Shown here: in pieces, positions 19,010 to 30,924 of the stretch | Position numbering within the stretch: the first letter of the stretch is position 1 | How the letters are laid out: each line of letters opens with the position of its first letter | Origin: Chryseolinea lacunae | GTDB taxonomy: Bacteria > Bacteroidota > Bacteroidia > Cytophagales > Cyclobacteriaceae | Assembly: GCF_016735595.1 (NCBI RefSeq) | Contig: NZ_JAERRB010000002.1 | Coordinates: 570,996-634,995 of the forward strand | DNA: 64,000 nt | Reading direction: 5' to 3' | The notes under the pieces: generated by a model | The model's input: only the letters and a program-made list of their open reading frames with translations | Told to the model about the DNA's origin: nothing | The model's database searches: none | Made by a program: the position numbers and the translations under genes

Positions 19010-20758
19010 CTACTTCTTCGTTATCAACGCAAGCTCCTTCAATTGCTCATCCGAGATCGTTGAAGGTGTATCAATCATCACATCGCGGCCCGCGTTATTT
19101 TTCGGGAAGGCGATGAAGTCGCGGATAGAATCGGCGCCACCAAAAATAGAACAGAGGCGGTCGAAGCCAAAGGCGATGCCGCCGTGTGGAGGTGCGCCAA
19201 ACTCAAATGCTTCCATGAGGAAGCCAAACTGTTTCTTGGCTTCTTCTTCGCTGAAGCCTAAATGGCTGAACATCATTTGTTGCGTGGCGCGATCGTGTAT
19301 ACGAATCGATCCGCCGCCCACTTCTGTTCCGTTGATCACCATGTCGTAGGCATTTGCGCGCACATCGCCGGGGGCGGTGTCCAGCAGCTTGATGTCTTCC
19401 GGCTTGGGCGACGTGAACGGATGGTGCATGGCGTGATAACGCTTGGCTTCTTCGTTCCACTCGAGCAACGGGAAGTCCATTACCCAGAGTGCCGAAAATT
19501 TTTGCTTGTCGCGCAGGCCAAGTTTGTCGCCCATCAGCAAACGAAGTTCGTTCAGTTGTTTGCGGGTGGTGAACGTTTCGCCGGCCATGATCAGCAGGAG
19601 GTCGCCAGGCTTTGCGTTGAACTTTGCCGTCCATGCCCCCAGTTCTTCGGGCGTATAAAATTTATCGACCGACGACTTGATGGTGCCATCGGTTCTGTAT
19701 TGCACATACACCAATCCTTTAGCGCCCACCTGCGGGCGTTTCACAAATTCGGTGAGCTCGTCAATTTGTTTGCGTGTATATTCTGAACAGCCCGTGGCGT
19801 TGATGCCCACTACCAGTTCAGCACTTTCGAACACCGGGAAGTTTTTGCCTTTTGTGAGCTCCGTTATTTCTACGAACTCCATGCCGAAGCGTGTGTCGGG
19901 TTTGTCGGAACCATAGCGTTGCATAGCCTCGTCGTATTTCATCCGGGGCACAGACGGAAGTTCGATGCCTTTCACGTTCTTGAAGAGGTGACGCACCAGT
20001 CCTTCGAACATGTTGAGAATGTCTTCCTGTGTGATGAACGCCATCTCGCAGTCGATCTGTGTGAATTCCGGCTGGCGGTCGGCACGCAGATCTTCGTCGC
20101 GAAAACATTTCACAATTTGATAATAGCGGTCAAAGCCCGACACCATCAGCAATTGCTTGAAGGTTTGGGGCGACTGTGGCAAGGCATAGAACTCGCCGTG
20201 GTGAACGCGCGAGGGCACGACAAAGTCGCGGGCGCCTTCGGGTGTAGACTTGATGAGCACGGGTGTTTCCACCTCGATAAAGTTCTGGGCGTCGAGATAG
20301 GTGCGGGTCTGCTGTGCCATCTTGTGGCGCAGTTGCAAGCTTTCGCGCACGGGGTTACGACGCAAGTCGAGGTAGCGGTATTTCATGCGCAGCTCGTCGC
20401 CGCCGTCGGTGTCGTCTTCGATGGTGAAGGGGGGAAGTTTGGCGGCGTTCAGCACGGTGATGGCCGTCACTTTCAGTTCGATGTCGCCCGTAGCGATCTT
20501 GTCGTTTTTGGAAAGTCGCTCGGTCACAACACCTTCCACCTGCACCACAAACTCGCGTCCGAGGGTGCGTCCTTTGGCCACCAGTTCGGCGGGCGATTTT
20601 CCTTCTTCAAAGATCAATTGCGTGATACCATAGCGGTCGCGGAGGTCGATCCACAAAACACTGCCTTTGTCGCGGGTGCGCTGCACCCAGCCCGCCAGCG
20701 TAACGTGTTTATTTGCGTCTGATAACCTCAATTCGCCGCAAGTATGAGTCCGTAACAT
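19010..20758 (-). CDS. aspS: Aspartate--tRNA ligase
   Basis: 582 residues, the usual length of bacterial AspRS. An N-terminal OB-fold anticodon domain ([20 protein letters not shown]) is followed by the class II catalytic core with motif 1 ([20 protein letters not shown]), motif 2 ([18 protein letters not shown]) and motif 3 ([10 protein letters not shown]). The bacterial GAD insertion domain lies between them ([19 protein letters not shown]). It charges tRNA-Asp in the cytoplasm. It is transcribed towards copy A of the repeat element, and divergently from a small exported protein gene. Confidence 0.98.
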   Translation of the reverse strand: MLRTHTCGELRLSDANKHVTLAGWVQRTRDKGSVLWIDLRDRYGITQLIFEEGKSPAELVAKGRTLGREFVVQVEGVVTERLSKNDKIATGDIELKVTAITVLNAAKLPPFTIEDDTDGGDELRMKYRYLDLRRNPVRESLQLRHKMAQQTRTYLDAQNFIEVETPVLIKSTPEGARDFVVPSRVHHGEFYALPQSPQTFKQLLMVSGFDRYYQIVKCFRDEDLRADRQPEFTQIDCEMAFITQEDILNMFEGLVRHLFKNVKGIELPSVPRMKYDEAMQRYGSDKPDTRFGMEFVEITELTKGKNFPVFESAELVVGINATGCSEYTRKQIDELTEFVKRPQVGAKGLVYVQYRTDGTIKSSVDKFYTPEELGAWTAKFNAKPGDLLLIMAGETFTTRKQLNELRLLMGDKLGLRDKQKFSALWVMDFPLLEWNEEAKRYHAMHHPFTSPKPEDIKLLDTAPGDVRANAYDMVINGTEVGGGSIRIHDRATQQMMFSHLGFSEEEAKKQFGFLMEAFEFGAPPHGGIAFGFDRLCSIFGGADSIRDFIAFPKNNAGRDVMIDTPSTISDEQLKELALITKK

Positions 20759-20814
20759 CTGAGTTTTAATTAATTTAGCCGCGAATTTAACAATACTTTG
20801 TGTCTGCGCCTTAT

Positions 20815-21405
20815 ATGCTAAAAATTAAAAGTGGTGTTCTCCTGCGGCTTTCCCTGGTAGTTTTTGTCGCTTTTGTCGCGGTGGCGGCCGTCAAGCCCAA
20901 GCTCATGAAAGTGAAGGTGAACGACGCCATCACGGTTTCTGTGCCCAACGAATGGCGCCCCATGGACGATATGGATTTCAACGAGCGTTATCCTTCCATA
21001 CGTGCCCCGTTGGCCGCCTACACCAACAACGAACGCGAGGTGGACTTCAGCGTGAACATCTCGGCCACCCAATGGCCCGATGCCGACCTGCCCCTGGCGC
21101 AAAAATTCTTCCGCGCGGGCGTCATGAACATGTTCGACCGGGTGGAGATGATCGAGGAAGGCATTCACGAGGTGGGCGGAAAGAAATTTATCTTCTTCGA
21201 GTTCGACTCGCGCATCAACGGCAGCAAAAAGCAAGAGGGCCTCAAAGACCCCGTAATGCGCTATACCTACATTCAATACCTGCTTTTGCCGGGACAAACC
21301 CTGGTATTCTCGTTCAACTGCCCCAAGCGCCTCAAAGCCGATTGGCAGGAAACGGCCCGGCTCATGATGACCAGCATCAAAATAAAGGCGGCCGCAAAAA
21401 AATAG
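20815..21405 (+). CDS. Uncharacterised exported protein
   Basis: 196 residues from ATG 20815; a GTG 15 bases upstream is in frame but would lengthen the signal unnaturally. A hydrophobic signal ([20 protein letters not shown]) precedes a globular alpha/beta region: [20 protein letters not shown], later [15 protein letters not shown] and [20 protein letters not shown], ending in a basic helix. The strand pattern recalls PsbP/DcrB-like folds, in which a small envelope protein senses or stabilises others, but I do not recognise the family with certainty. It lies between aspS (divergent) and tadA (same strand, 73 bp). Confidence 0.75.
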   Translation: MLKIKSGVLLRLSLVVFVAFVAVAAVKPKLMKVKVNDAITVSVPNEWRPMDDMDFNERYPSIRAPLAAYTNNEREVDFSVNISATQWPDADLPLAQKFFRAGVMNMFDRVEMIEEGIHEVGGKKFIFFEFDSRINGSKKQEGLKDPVMRYTYIQYLLLPGQTLVFSFNCPKRLKADWQETARLMMTSIKIKAAAKK

Positions 21406-21440
21406 GCGCGTCTGGCCAAAGAAAGTGGAGGGTGCCGTGC

Positions 21441-21470
21441 TTGTCATTCTCCGCAGGGCGGTTAGTTTTG
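21441..21470 (+). promoter_or_regulatory. Consensus Bacteroidota promoter for tadA
   Basis: TTG at 21441-21443, exactly 19 nt, then TAGTTTTG at 21463-21470, an exact TAnnTTTG match. The tadA ATG at 21479 follows 8 bases later, implying a very short or leaderless mRNA, and rules out the upstream GTG at 21425 as the start. Confidence 0.7.
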
Positions 21471-21478
21471 TGGCGCCT

Positions 21479-21922
21479 ATGGAGCTGTATACCGACGAGT
21501 ACTTTATGCGCGAAGCGTTGAAGGAGGCCGACAAAGCCCTCGCCATCAGCGAAGTGCCCGTGGGCGCGGTGGTGGTGTGCAAGAACCGCATTATTGCGCG
21601 GGCCCACAACCAAACCGAGAAGCTCACCGACGCCACCGCCCACGCCGAAATGCTGGCTGTGACCGCCGCGGCAAACTACCTCGGTTCCAAGTATCTTAGC
21701 GAATGTACACTCTACGTCACGCTGGAACCGTGCGTGATGTGTGCCGGAGCCTTAGCCTGGGTGCAATTGCAGAAACTGGTCTATGGCGCATCTGATGTGC
21801 AGCGCGGCTTCAGCCTGGTGTCAACCCCGTTGCTGCATCCGCGCACCACAACGGTGAAAGGCATCAAAGCCGACGAGTGTAAAAAATTGATCGACACGTT
21901 CTTTGCCCGCATACGCAAGTAG
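21479..21922 (+). CDS. tadA: tRNA-specific adenosine deaminase
   Basis: 147 residues, typical for TadA. The zinc site is complete: TAHAEMLAV carries the zinc His and catalytic Glu, and PCVMCAG the two zinc Cys. The opening YMREALKEADKALAISEVPV variant (here FMREALKEAD, then VPVGAVVV) is diagnostic of the family. It converts A34 to inosine in tRNA-Arg(ACG). The ATG at 21479 is chosen over an upstream GTG because a consensus promoter lies directly before it. It is followed at 47 bp by the DUF3127 gene. Confidence 0.95.
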   Translation: MELYTDEYFMREALKEADKALAISEVPVGAVVVCKNRIIARAHNQTEKLTDATAHAEMLAVTAAANYLGSKYLSECTLYVTLEPCVMCAGALAWVQLQKLVYGASDVQRGFSLVSTPLLHPRTTTVKGIKADECKKLIDTFFARIRK

Positions 21923-21969
21923 GACCGGGGAGGACAGAAGAATTTATAAAAACAGAAAAACGACAAAAC

Positions 21970-22311
21970 ATGGAAGTAAAAGGAAGAGTAGTTCAATTGC
22001 TGCAAATGCAAACCGGCATGGGCAAAAAAGGCCCTTGGAAAAAACAGGAGTTCATCATGGAAACCCCGGGCCAGTATCCCAAGAAGATTTGTATGTCTAT
22101 CTGGGGCGACAAGGTGGACCAATTCAACCTGGCCGTAGGCGAACTGATCAGTGTTACCGTTGACCTTGAGAGCCGCGAATACAACGGCCGCTGGTACACC
22201 GAAGCCCGCGCCTGGAAGATCGAAAAGACCAGCGGAGGCAACACCCCGCCGCCATCGGACGAAGAACCTTTCATGGCACCTAACTCGGCCACCGACGATC
22301 TGCCGTTCTAG
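21970..22311 (+). CDS. DUF3127-family protein with SSB-like acidic tail
   Basis: 113 residues. Residues 1-85 match the DUF3127 family of Bacteroidota: MEVKGRVVQLLQMQTGMGKK, KKQEFIMETPGQYPKKICMS and WYTEARAWKIEK, a small beta-rich domain consistent with an OB fold. A Pro/Ser/Glu linker leads to the C-terminal DDLPF. That ending closely resembles the DDDIPF tip with which single-stranded-DNA-binding proteins recruit partners. The function is not established; a role in ssDNA handling is an inference from fold and tail. It lies close downstream of tadA on the same strand. Confidence 0.85.
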   Translation: MEVKGRVVQLLQMQTGMGKKGPWKKQEFIMETPGQYPKKICMSIWGDKVDQFNLAVGELISVTVDLESREYNGRWYTEARAWKIEKTSGGNTPPPSDEEPFMAPNSATDDLPF

Positions 22312-22420
22312 GACGCATTCTCAGAATCACAGTGCCGTCCCCGTAAAGGGGTACAGCACAAAGCAATAACCGTATATATAATCCTCGACGATTGAAATTT
22401 TCTTCGGCGGGTTTGGGTTG

Positions 22421-22428
22421 TATATTTG
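22421..22428 (+). promoter_or_regulatory. -7 promoter box upstream of superoxide dismutase
   Basis: TATATTTG matches TAnnTTTG exactly and lies 47 bp before the start codon. No well-spaced TTG is seen upstream, so the assignment rests on the -7 box alone. Confidence 0.4.
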
Positions 22429-22474
22429 ATATCGGAACAAAATAAATTGTTAAACCCTAAAAAAATTATTCATC

Positions 22475-23083
<609 letters not shown>

Positions 23084-23121
23084 AAGAGAGCTTCTTTTAA
23101 AACGAAGAAACAATAAATGGG

Positions 23122-23157
23122 AAATCCGTCGCTCCAATCGAGCGATGGATTTTTTTT
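23122..23157 (+). terminator. Intrinsic terminator after superoxide dismutase
   Basis: AAATCCGTCGCT pairs with AGCGATGGATTT (one G-T pair), followed by a T-run. Confidence 0.8.
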
Positions 23158-23181
23158 GTCGGGTGTTTTTATTCGACAGAC

Positions 23182-23810
23182 TTGTCTGAGCGTTTTGAGA
23201 GATAGGTTCTTTCTATGCGTCATTTTTTTTCGCGCATTTCATAGCTCCGCTCATGGCCGCGGGGGCCTCGCATGTTCCCATCTGGGCTTTATCCGATCCG
23301 CACATGCCATTACCAGGCCAAAGATAGGATAAGGCCCAGATGGCAACATGCTGGAAGGTGGGTGTGTAGTGCGGGAGGTGTGTGTCGGGAGTGTGGGTGT
23401 GAAAAAGTGGGAGAGATGGGAGTTGGTGTGCGTGGCAAGCGGGGTGGGCTTTTCTCTATGATATTGTTCATAGAATCAATAAAATCGTCACCTTGAAATT
23501 ATCAACACAAGGATTCAAAAGGTAATGCGACTTCATTAAACTGGATTAGCGAAATGACAGGATCCAGCAATCGTAGAATGATTTCACGGGGATGAAGAAC
23601 AAATCACGTTCATTCACTCTCACTCCCACACCATCCCCCCAGCATGTTCCCATCTGGGCCTTGGCCTACCTTTGGCCTGGTCATGGCATGCGCGGGTAGG
23701 GCATAGCCCAGATGGGAACATGCGAGGCCCCCGCGGCCATGAGCGGAGCTATGAAATGCGACAAGAAAATGACGCACAGAAAGAATCTATCTCACAAAAC
23801 GTTCAGACAA
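23182..23810. repeat. Inverted-repeat element, copy B
   Basis: About 629 bp, again in a gap between convergent genes, and the best preserved copy. The outer arms share TTGTCTGA, CGTTTTG, GAGATAG, TTCTTTCT and TGCGTCATTTT in inverted orientation, followed by CATTTCATAGCTCCGCTC and a GC-rich stretch ending GGGGGCCTCG. Hairpins lie at 23271-23350 and 23643-23722, with stem CATGTTCCCATCTGGGC and complement (one mismatch on the left, none on the right). The loop CGCATGCCATGACCAGGCC is intact on the right and has two changes on the left. The ~290-bp core has no gene and no similarity to the core of copy A that I can see. Confidence 0.88.
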
Positions 23811-23828
23811 ACAATCACAAGTCAACGC

Positions 23829-24923
23829 CTACCCCTCTCTAAACAAAAACTCACTCAAACTCCCAAACTCCACCCCAGGCATCAAAACCGTACTCGGAAA
23901 ATTCCCATGATTCACGGCATCCGGAAAATGATGCGTCTCCAAACAAAGCCCGCCACGGAAGTGATACCGCGCACCGTGCTTGCCCCTGAAATCGGCATCC
24001 AAAAAATTCCCTGCATAAAAATGAAACCCCGGCTCGGTTGTCTTCACGTCCATTCGCAGCCGCGACCGCGGCTCAATCACACTCGCCGCCGCCTTCAGTT
24101 TTTTACTATGCTCACGCTCCAGCACAAAAAAATGATCATAGCCACCCGCTGCCCGCAGCTGACTGTAGTCTGAATCAATCTGCTCATCAATAAAACGCTC
24201 TTCCCGAAAATCAAATGGCGTGCCCCTCACCGACGCAATCTCGCCTGTGGGCATGAGCCGCGCTGTGGCCGGCAAATACCATGGCGCATGGGTCTGCAAC
24301 AAGTGTCCACCAATATTGCCATGCGCATGACCGCCAAGATTGAAATAACTGTGCTGTGTCAGGTTCACGAGTGTAGGTTGGTCAGTGGTGGCCATAAACT
24401 CCACCGTAAGGCGGTTGTCGCGATGCAAGGTGTAGGTTACTTGCGTGGTCAGGTTTCCGGGGAATCCTTCTTCCAGGTGAGCACTCACATATTGCAATGT
24501 GATGCCCACGGTGTTGGCCGTGCCAAACGTTTCGGCATCCCACACTTTTTTTCCAAAACCAATATGCCCCCCGTGGTGATGAAACCCGCCGGGCGTCACG
24601 GCAAGCTGATAGGTTCGGCCTTGTATGTTCACTTTGCCGGTGTCGATGCGGTTTGCCACGCGGCCCACCACACAGCCCATATAGAATGGATCGTCGATAT
24701 ACTCGTGCAGCGTGTCGTAGCCCAGCACCACGTCAACCGAAGTGCCGTCGGGGCGGGGCACATAGAGCGACTGGATGATGGCGCCATAGTTGGTTACATG
24801 CAGTTGAAGGCCGCCAGCGAGTGAGAGTTTATAGAGCCAGATGGCTTTGCCGCCCACATGGCCCCAATACGTTTTTTCAAGCGTGTGTTGTGCAGCGGCA
24901 GGCTGCGCTGGGGAAGCATTCAT
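23829..24923 (-). CDS. galM: Aldose 1-epimerase (galactose mutarotase)
   Basis: 364 residues. Family motifs are LHVTNYGAIIQSLYVP, VVGRVANRID, the substrate-binding GGFHHHGGHIGFGKKVW, NLTQHSYFNLGGH with the catalytic His, and a Glu in GLCLETHHFPDAVNHG. It interconverts alpha and beta anomers of galactose and related sugars. The first ~12 residues (NASPAQPAAAQ) form a short polar lead with no export signal. Its start overlaps the stop of the kinase gene by 4 nt (ATGA), so it belongs to the LacI-kinase-galM operon. Confidence 0.95.
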   Translation of the reverse strand: MNASPAQPAAAQHTLEKTYWGHVGGKAIWLYKLSLAGGLQLHVTNYGAIIQSLYVPRPDGTSVDVVLGYDTLHEYIDDPFYMGCVVGRVANRIDTGKVNIQGRTYQLAVTPGGFHHHGGHIGFGKKVWDAETFGTANTVGITLQYVSAHLEEGFPGNLTTQVTYTLHRDNRLTVEFMATTDQPTLVNLTQHSYFNLGGHAHGNIGGHLLQTHAPWYLPATARLMPTGEIASVRGTPFDFREERFIDEQIDSDYSQLRAAGGYDHFFVLEREHSKKLKAAASVIEPRSRLRMDVKTTEPGFHFYAGNFLDADFRGKHGARYHFRGGLCLETHHFPDAVNHGNFPSTVLMPGVEFGSLSEFLFREG

Positions 24924-26002
24924 GAAAGGAAAAAATGATTTTTGTTTTTTAATTCGTCGGCAATAATTTTTTGAAACACATCGCTTTTTTCTTCGAGCCG
25001 GTTCAGCAGAATGAGCTGGTTGCTGGCGCGCACAAAATTGTGGTCTTCATAGCGCGCGCCATAGTAGGCGTCGTTGTTACAATAGTCGGCCAGGAAGCGG
25101 ATGGCCTGCATGTAGATGAGGAACAAGCCGGAATAGAGAATGAGATTCTGTTCTTCGTCGGTCAGCGCGTCGCCCATGCTGCTCACATAGCCGTGAACAA
25201 TGGCGCGGAAAAACTCGTCGCGCACTTCAATCTTGTCAAAATCTTTTTCTTCTTCGCTGGCCGGCGACAAGTAGGTGCGCATCATGTCGCCCATGTCGCT
25301 GATGAAGAAGCCGGGCATCACCGTGTCGAGGTCTATGATGCAGAGGCCTTTGCCCTGGGCGTCGAACAGCACGTTGCTGATCTTGGTGTCGTGGTGCATC
25401 ACGCGGCGCTTCACGGTGCCGTTGAGGCGAAGGGCTTCAAACTTCTCCACAATGTGCAGGTGTTTGCGCGAGTCGGCAATGATGGCGGCCGCACGCTTGA
25501 TGCGCTCGGGGTTGCCATAGCGGGCTGCGTCGTCAAATTGATAGTAGCGCAGCGTGAGGTTGTGAAAGTCGGGAATGGTGTCGTGCAGTTTCTCGGCATC
25601 GAAGTCCGACAGCAGCCGTGCGAACTTGCCAAACTGAAACGACGCCTCAAACGCCTGGTCCGGCGACGACACCACGTCGATGGTGTGCGAGCCGTTGATG
25701 AACGGAAACATGCGGAAATAACCTTCTTCTTTGTCGTGCACCATGTCTTCGTTCTTCAACGTCTTCACGGGTGCCACAAACAAATAGTCAGGATGATGCT
25801 CGTGCAGATATTGGTCCACCATGCTGATGTTGTTGGCTACTTCAAACGGATTCTTGAACACAAAGTGATTGATGCGTTGCAGTATGTAATGCTTCGGGCC
25901 ACACGACACTTTCCAGGTTTTGTTGATGAGGCCGCTCACCAAAGGGTCGACCACACAAGCGCTGCTGTCGAGGCCGTAGGATTGGAGAATGGATGCGATC
26001 AT
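24920..26002 (-). CDS. Sugar kinase of the aminoglycoside-phosphotransferase fold (NahK-like)
   Basis: 360 residues. The kinase fold shows an N-lobe strand (LINKTWKVSCGPKHYILQRI), the catalytic loop VMHHDTKISNVLFD (HxDxxxxN) and metal-binding IIDLDTVMPGFFISDMGDMM. These match the phosphotransferase enzymes that include N-acetylhexosamine 1-kinase, which phosphorylates the anomeric OH of GlcNAc or GalNAc. The partner genes (a LacI regulator, a mutarotase and, divergently, a GH109 N-acetylgalactosaminidase-like enzyme) support an amino-sugar substrate, by inference. It overlaps galM by 4 nt and follows the regulator gene by 28 bp. Confidence 0.85.
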   Translation of the reverse strand: MIASILQSYGLDSSACVVDPLVSGLINKTWKVSCGPKHYILQRINHFVFKNPFEVANNISMVDQYLHEHHPDYLFVAPVKTLKNEDMVHDKEEGYFRMFPFINGSHTIDVVSSPDQAFEASFQFGKFARLLSDFDAEKLHDTIPDFHNLTLRYYQFDDAARYGNPERIKRAAAIIADSRKHLHIVEKFEALRLNGTVKRRVMHHDTKISNVLFDAQGKGLCIIDLDTVMPGFFISDMGDMMRTYLSPASEEEKDFDKIEVRDEFFRAIVHGYVSSMGDALTDEEQNLILYSGLFLIYMQAIRFLADYCNNDAYYGARYEDHNFVRASNQLILLNRLEEKSDVFQKIIADELKNKNHFFLS

Positions 26003-26030
26003 TGATAAGGTTGCTAAAAGGTTAACGTGC

Positions 26031-27044
26031 TCAGGTGTGTATAAACAATCTGGGCTCTAATATTATTTTCTTGAACTTGTCTGTCACCTTGTGTTTGGGC
26101 GTGTTCAAAATCTCGAGAATCATCTCCGTGGCGCGCTGCCCCTGGCGATAGGGAAACTGCTCAACCGAAGCCAGCGGCGGATTTTCCATATAGCTCCACA
26201 CCGGCAGGTTGGCAAAGCTCACAAAGCTGATGTCCTGGTTGATCCTGATGTTCATCTTGCGCGCATACTGCATGGCATCGAGCGCCACATAGTCGTTGAA
26301 TGCAATCACGGCCGAGGGGCCGGTCTTTAACGTGAGCAACGTTTGCATGGCACGGCACGTGGCTTCGGGCGACAGATCCGAATGCACCACAAACTCCGGC
26401 TTCACCTCCACGTGCAGCGAGCGAAGCGCTGAGTCATAGCCCGCCAGCCGTTCTCTGGTGGCCAGCAGTTCTTTGGGACCGTTAATGAACGCGATGCGTG
26501 TGTGCCCGCGTTTCACCAAAAATTCGATAGCCTCCAGCATGCCCGCTTCCATCTTGCACGTTACCGTGTTGGCTTCATAGCGGTCTGGCACGCGGTCGAA
26601 GAACACCACAGGGATGTCGTATTTCTGCAGCGCGTCGAAGTGCGAAAAGTCTTTTGTGTTTTTGGCGATCGACACCAGAATGCCATCCACGCGATGGTTC
26701 TTCATGGCTTCCACAATTTTCTTTTCGCGTTCGGTGTCGTCGTGCGATTGGCCCATCAACACGTTGTAGTTATGTTCGCTGGCAAAATCTTCGATGCCGC
26801 TGATGGCCTCCGAAAAAAAAGCCTCCGACAAGTGGGGCAAAATCACGCCAAGGGTAAGCGTTTTGCCCGACTTCAAAAACAACGCCGTCTGATTGGGTTC
26901 ATAGCCCAACTCATGGGCCACCTCTTTCACGCGACGCGTAGTGCCTTCGCTGATCCCTTCGCTGTTGTGCAGCGCGCGCGACACCGTGGAAATTGACAGG
27001 TTCAGCATCCGTGCAATTTCTTTTATAGTCGGGGCCTTCTTCAT
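26031..27044 (-). CDS. LacI-family transcriptional regulator
   Basis: 337 residues from ATG 27044, which places the helix-turn-helix (PTIKEIARMLNLSISTVSRA) at the N-terminus as in all LacI proteins; an upstream in-frame start would add 24 residues with no match. The hinge (GYEPNQTALFLKSGKT) and periplasmic-binding-like effector domain (LGVILPHLSEAFFSEAISGI) follow, with sugar-pocket text RGHTRIAFINGP and SAVIAFNDYVALDAM. First gene of the operon with the kinase and galM, so it probably controls that operon and perhaps the divergent GH109 gene. The effector is likely a sugar related to the pathway. Confidence 0.95.
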   Translation of the reverse strand: MKKAPTIKEIARMLNLSISTVSRALHNSEGISEGTTRRVKEVAHELGYEPNQTALFLKSGKTLTLGVILPHLSEAFFSEAISGIEDFASEHNYNVLMGQSHDDTEREKKIVEAMKNHRVDGILVSIAKNTKDFSHFDALQKYDIPVVFFDRVPDRYEANTVTCKMEAGMLEAIEFLVKRGHTRIAFINGPKELLATRERLAGYDSALRSLHVEVKPEFVVHSDLSPEATCRAMQTLLTLKTGPSAVIAFNDYVALDAMQYARKMNIRINQDISFVSFANLPVWSYMENPPLASVEQFPYRQGQRATEMILEILNTPKHKVTDKFKKIILEPRLFIHT

Positions 27045-29327
<2,283 letters not shown>

Positions 29328-29383
29328 TTTGACTGGTTGATAGTGGATGAATACGGAGGAGGCAACAGGCTTCTCCAAAACTC

Positions 29384-29416
29384 AAAACCGCCGCAGGATC
29401 TGCGGCGGTTTTTTTT
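29384..29416 (+). terminator. Intrinsic terminator after the GH109-type gene
   Basis: AAAACCGCCGCA pairs with TGCGGCGGTTTT around a 5-nt loop, followed by T residues. Confidence 0.88.
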
Positions 29417-29476
29417 GTCTTGTTGACAACGCGCTTGAGTGTTGTGACTTTTTTCATTCCTTCGAATTAAAGAACT

Positions 29477-30217
29477 ATGACGAAGCAGATAATGAAGTCG
29501 CCCAGACTGAAACGAGTCACAAGTCTTGGTTTGCCTGTCTATGCGGTGCTTATGCTACTACTGGGCATCCTATGTTTCTTTCCTATCGATAAGTTCAGAC
29601 TAATACCAGAAAAGGAAGTTGCCGATTTTTATGATGTTGTACTGGGACAAATAATCTACGACAAATTTTATGACCAAAATTTGTCAGTGTTTAAAGCGAC
29701 TCTTGATAGTTCCTACAGCAAATTCAGGAGAGGAGAAATTACGGAGGAGGAATTTGAACGGAGCTTGCAATATTACCGCGAATTGAGAATGAATTTATTA
29801 CCCAAGGCCACGATAAGTTTCTATGACAAGATCGGTGTTTATGAACGCGGCAATATGAAGAGGGATGATAAAGAAGAAACTAAGGCAATTCTTGCCAAGG
29901 ACACTCTGTTTCAAAGAGATTTTTCGAAAGCGACTCTTCACATGCTTGATTCATTGTTTGTCCCGTGTGGAAAGAAGGCGTCCGAATTCAATGTTCATTT
30001 CATGAACGTTGTTGAGGATAAGCGAACGACACATTGGTTTGGAGATGGCGGAACCCTCTGTCTGTCAAAGCCCGTCTTTAATGCATCTGGTGACAAAGCC
30101 ATTTTGTATTGCGAACGTGTCGTCAGCGGAAAGAACGGTGTGGGATTATTCGCGTTTGTTGAATTCAGGGACGAGCAATGGAAAGTTTTCAGATATAAAT
30201 TAATCTGGCAAAGCTGA
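29477..30217 (+). CDS. Uncharacterised membrane-anchored protein of lower GC content
   Basis: 246 residues. One N-terminal membrane helix (SLGLPVYAVLMLLLGILCFF) is followed by a charged extracytoplasmic region with KFRRGEITEEEFERSLQYYR and a C-terminal beta-rich part. The ending (SKPVFNASGDKAILYCERVV, then GLFAFVEFRDEQWKVFRYKL) is a pattern I have seen in small Bacteroidota proteins of unknown role. Codons are visibly AT-richer than in flanking genes, which suggests recent acquisition. No family or function can be named. It is monocistronic, with a terminator upstream and a convergent GyrI-like gene downstream. Confidence 0.75.
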   Translation: MTKQIMKSPRLKRVTSLGLPVYAVLMLLLGILCFFPIDKFRLIPEKEVADFYDVVLGQIIYDKFYDQNLSVFKATLDSSYSKFRRGEITEEEFERSLQYYRELRMNLLPKATISFYDKIGVYERGNMKRDDKEETKAILAKDTLFQRDFSKATLHMLDSLFVPCGKKASEFNVHFMNVVEDKRTTHWFGDGGTLCLSKPVFNASGDKAILYCERVVSGKNGVGLFAFVEFRDEQWKVFRYKLIWQS

Positions 30218-30233
30218 GGTGGTTCGTCTATAG

Positions 30234-30725
30234 CTATGCAGGGTTCAACCGCACCGGCACCCAGACTTCCTCTTCCGAATCCGGCTGATTATTCTTGTAC
30301 TTAATACCTAAAATTTCAAAATGTGCTCTCGCATCCAGCGCATACCCTGACCGCGGAAACCAGTCCGCATAGATAAAATGAAATGTCTTTTCAAAATCAC
30401 TGGCAGCGCCCTGGTGTAGAAAGACAGCGTATAGTCCCCCCGAAAGTGTCAATGTTTCCATCGCGTGAGGGATGTCATCAAAGTGCGTCACTTCAACCGC
30501 GGCCCATTTCGTGTGTTCGGTATCGGGTCCGAAGCCATGAATGCTAAAACCGGTGTCATACACCTGCACACAGAAAATGTCGCTCGACACCGTGTTGGCA
30601 ATCTCCTTGCGTCGCGGCATAAAGCCCTGAAAGAGCATCGCTGTTTTGTTGTTCGTCAAACTCATGCGGACACGCTGGCCAATAAGTTTTTTGGGTGGCA
30701 ACGTTTCGATGCGGGGTTCATTCAT
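30234..30725 (-). CDS. GyrI-like effector-binding domain protein
   Basis: 163 residues with no DNA-binding part. The opening RIETLPPKKLIGQRVRMSLT is the characteristic first strand of the GyrI-like/SOUL small-molecule-binding fold, followed by FQGFMPRRKEIANTV, WAAVEVTHFDDIPHAMETLT and a final strand block with FEKTFHFIYADWFPRSGYAL and FEILGIKY. Stand-alone GyrI-like proteins bind hydrophobic or cationic drugs, or in some cases hydrolyse them or inhibit gyrase. It is convergent with the membrane protein gene and divergent from the DinB-like gene. The ligand is unknown. Confidence 0.85.
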   Translation of the reverse strand: MNEPRIETLPPKKLIGQRVRMSLTNNKTAMLFQGFMPRRKEIANTVSSDIFCVQVYDTGFSIHGFGPDTEHTKWAAVEVTHFDDIPHAMETLTLSGGLYAVFLHQGAASDFEKTFHFIYADWFPRSGYALDARAHFEILGIKYKNNQPDSEEEVWVPVRLNPA

Positions 30726-30879
30726 GAATAAAAATTTATTGGTGAAATTTCGGTTTAAAATCTCAGATGGTCAAACGCAGGAAGGGGGAAGGCGCTAACC
30801 TATTTGGTGAATTTTTTTTGTCAGAATCACCCCCTCAGTTTGTCAGGTTCACAACACACACCATGGCCGGTGTCGGTTC

Positions 30880-30887
30880 TATCTTTG
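30880..30887 (+). promoter_or_regulatory. -7 promoter box upstream of the DinB-like gene
   Basis: TATCTTTG is an exact TAnnTTTG. It lies only 4 bases before an ATG at 30892 and 37 before the ATG at 30925, which argues for the second start. No properly spaced TTG is visible. Confidence 0.4.
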
Positions 30888-30924
30888 TGATATGTTCACA
30901 GCACACGAAACACCTCATGTCATT

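Noticed and set aside
23182-23810. CRISPR array or attachment site
   Set aside because: Repeats are inverted pairs, not regularly spaced direct repeats, and no cas or integrase gene is present.
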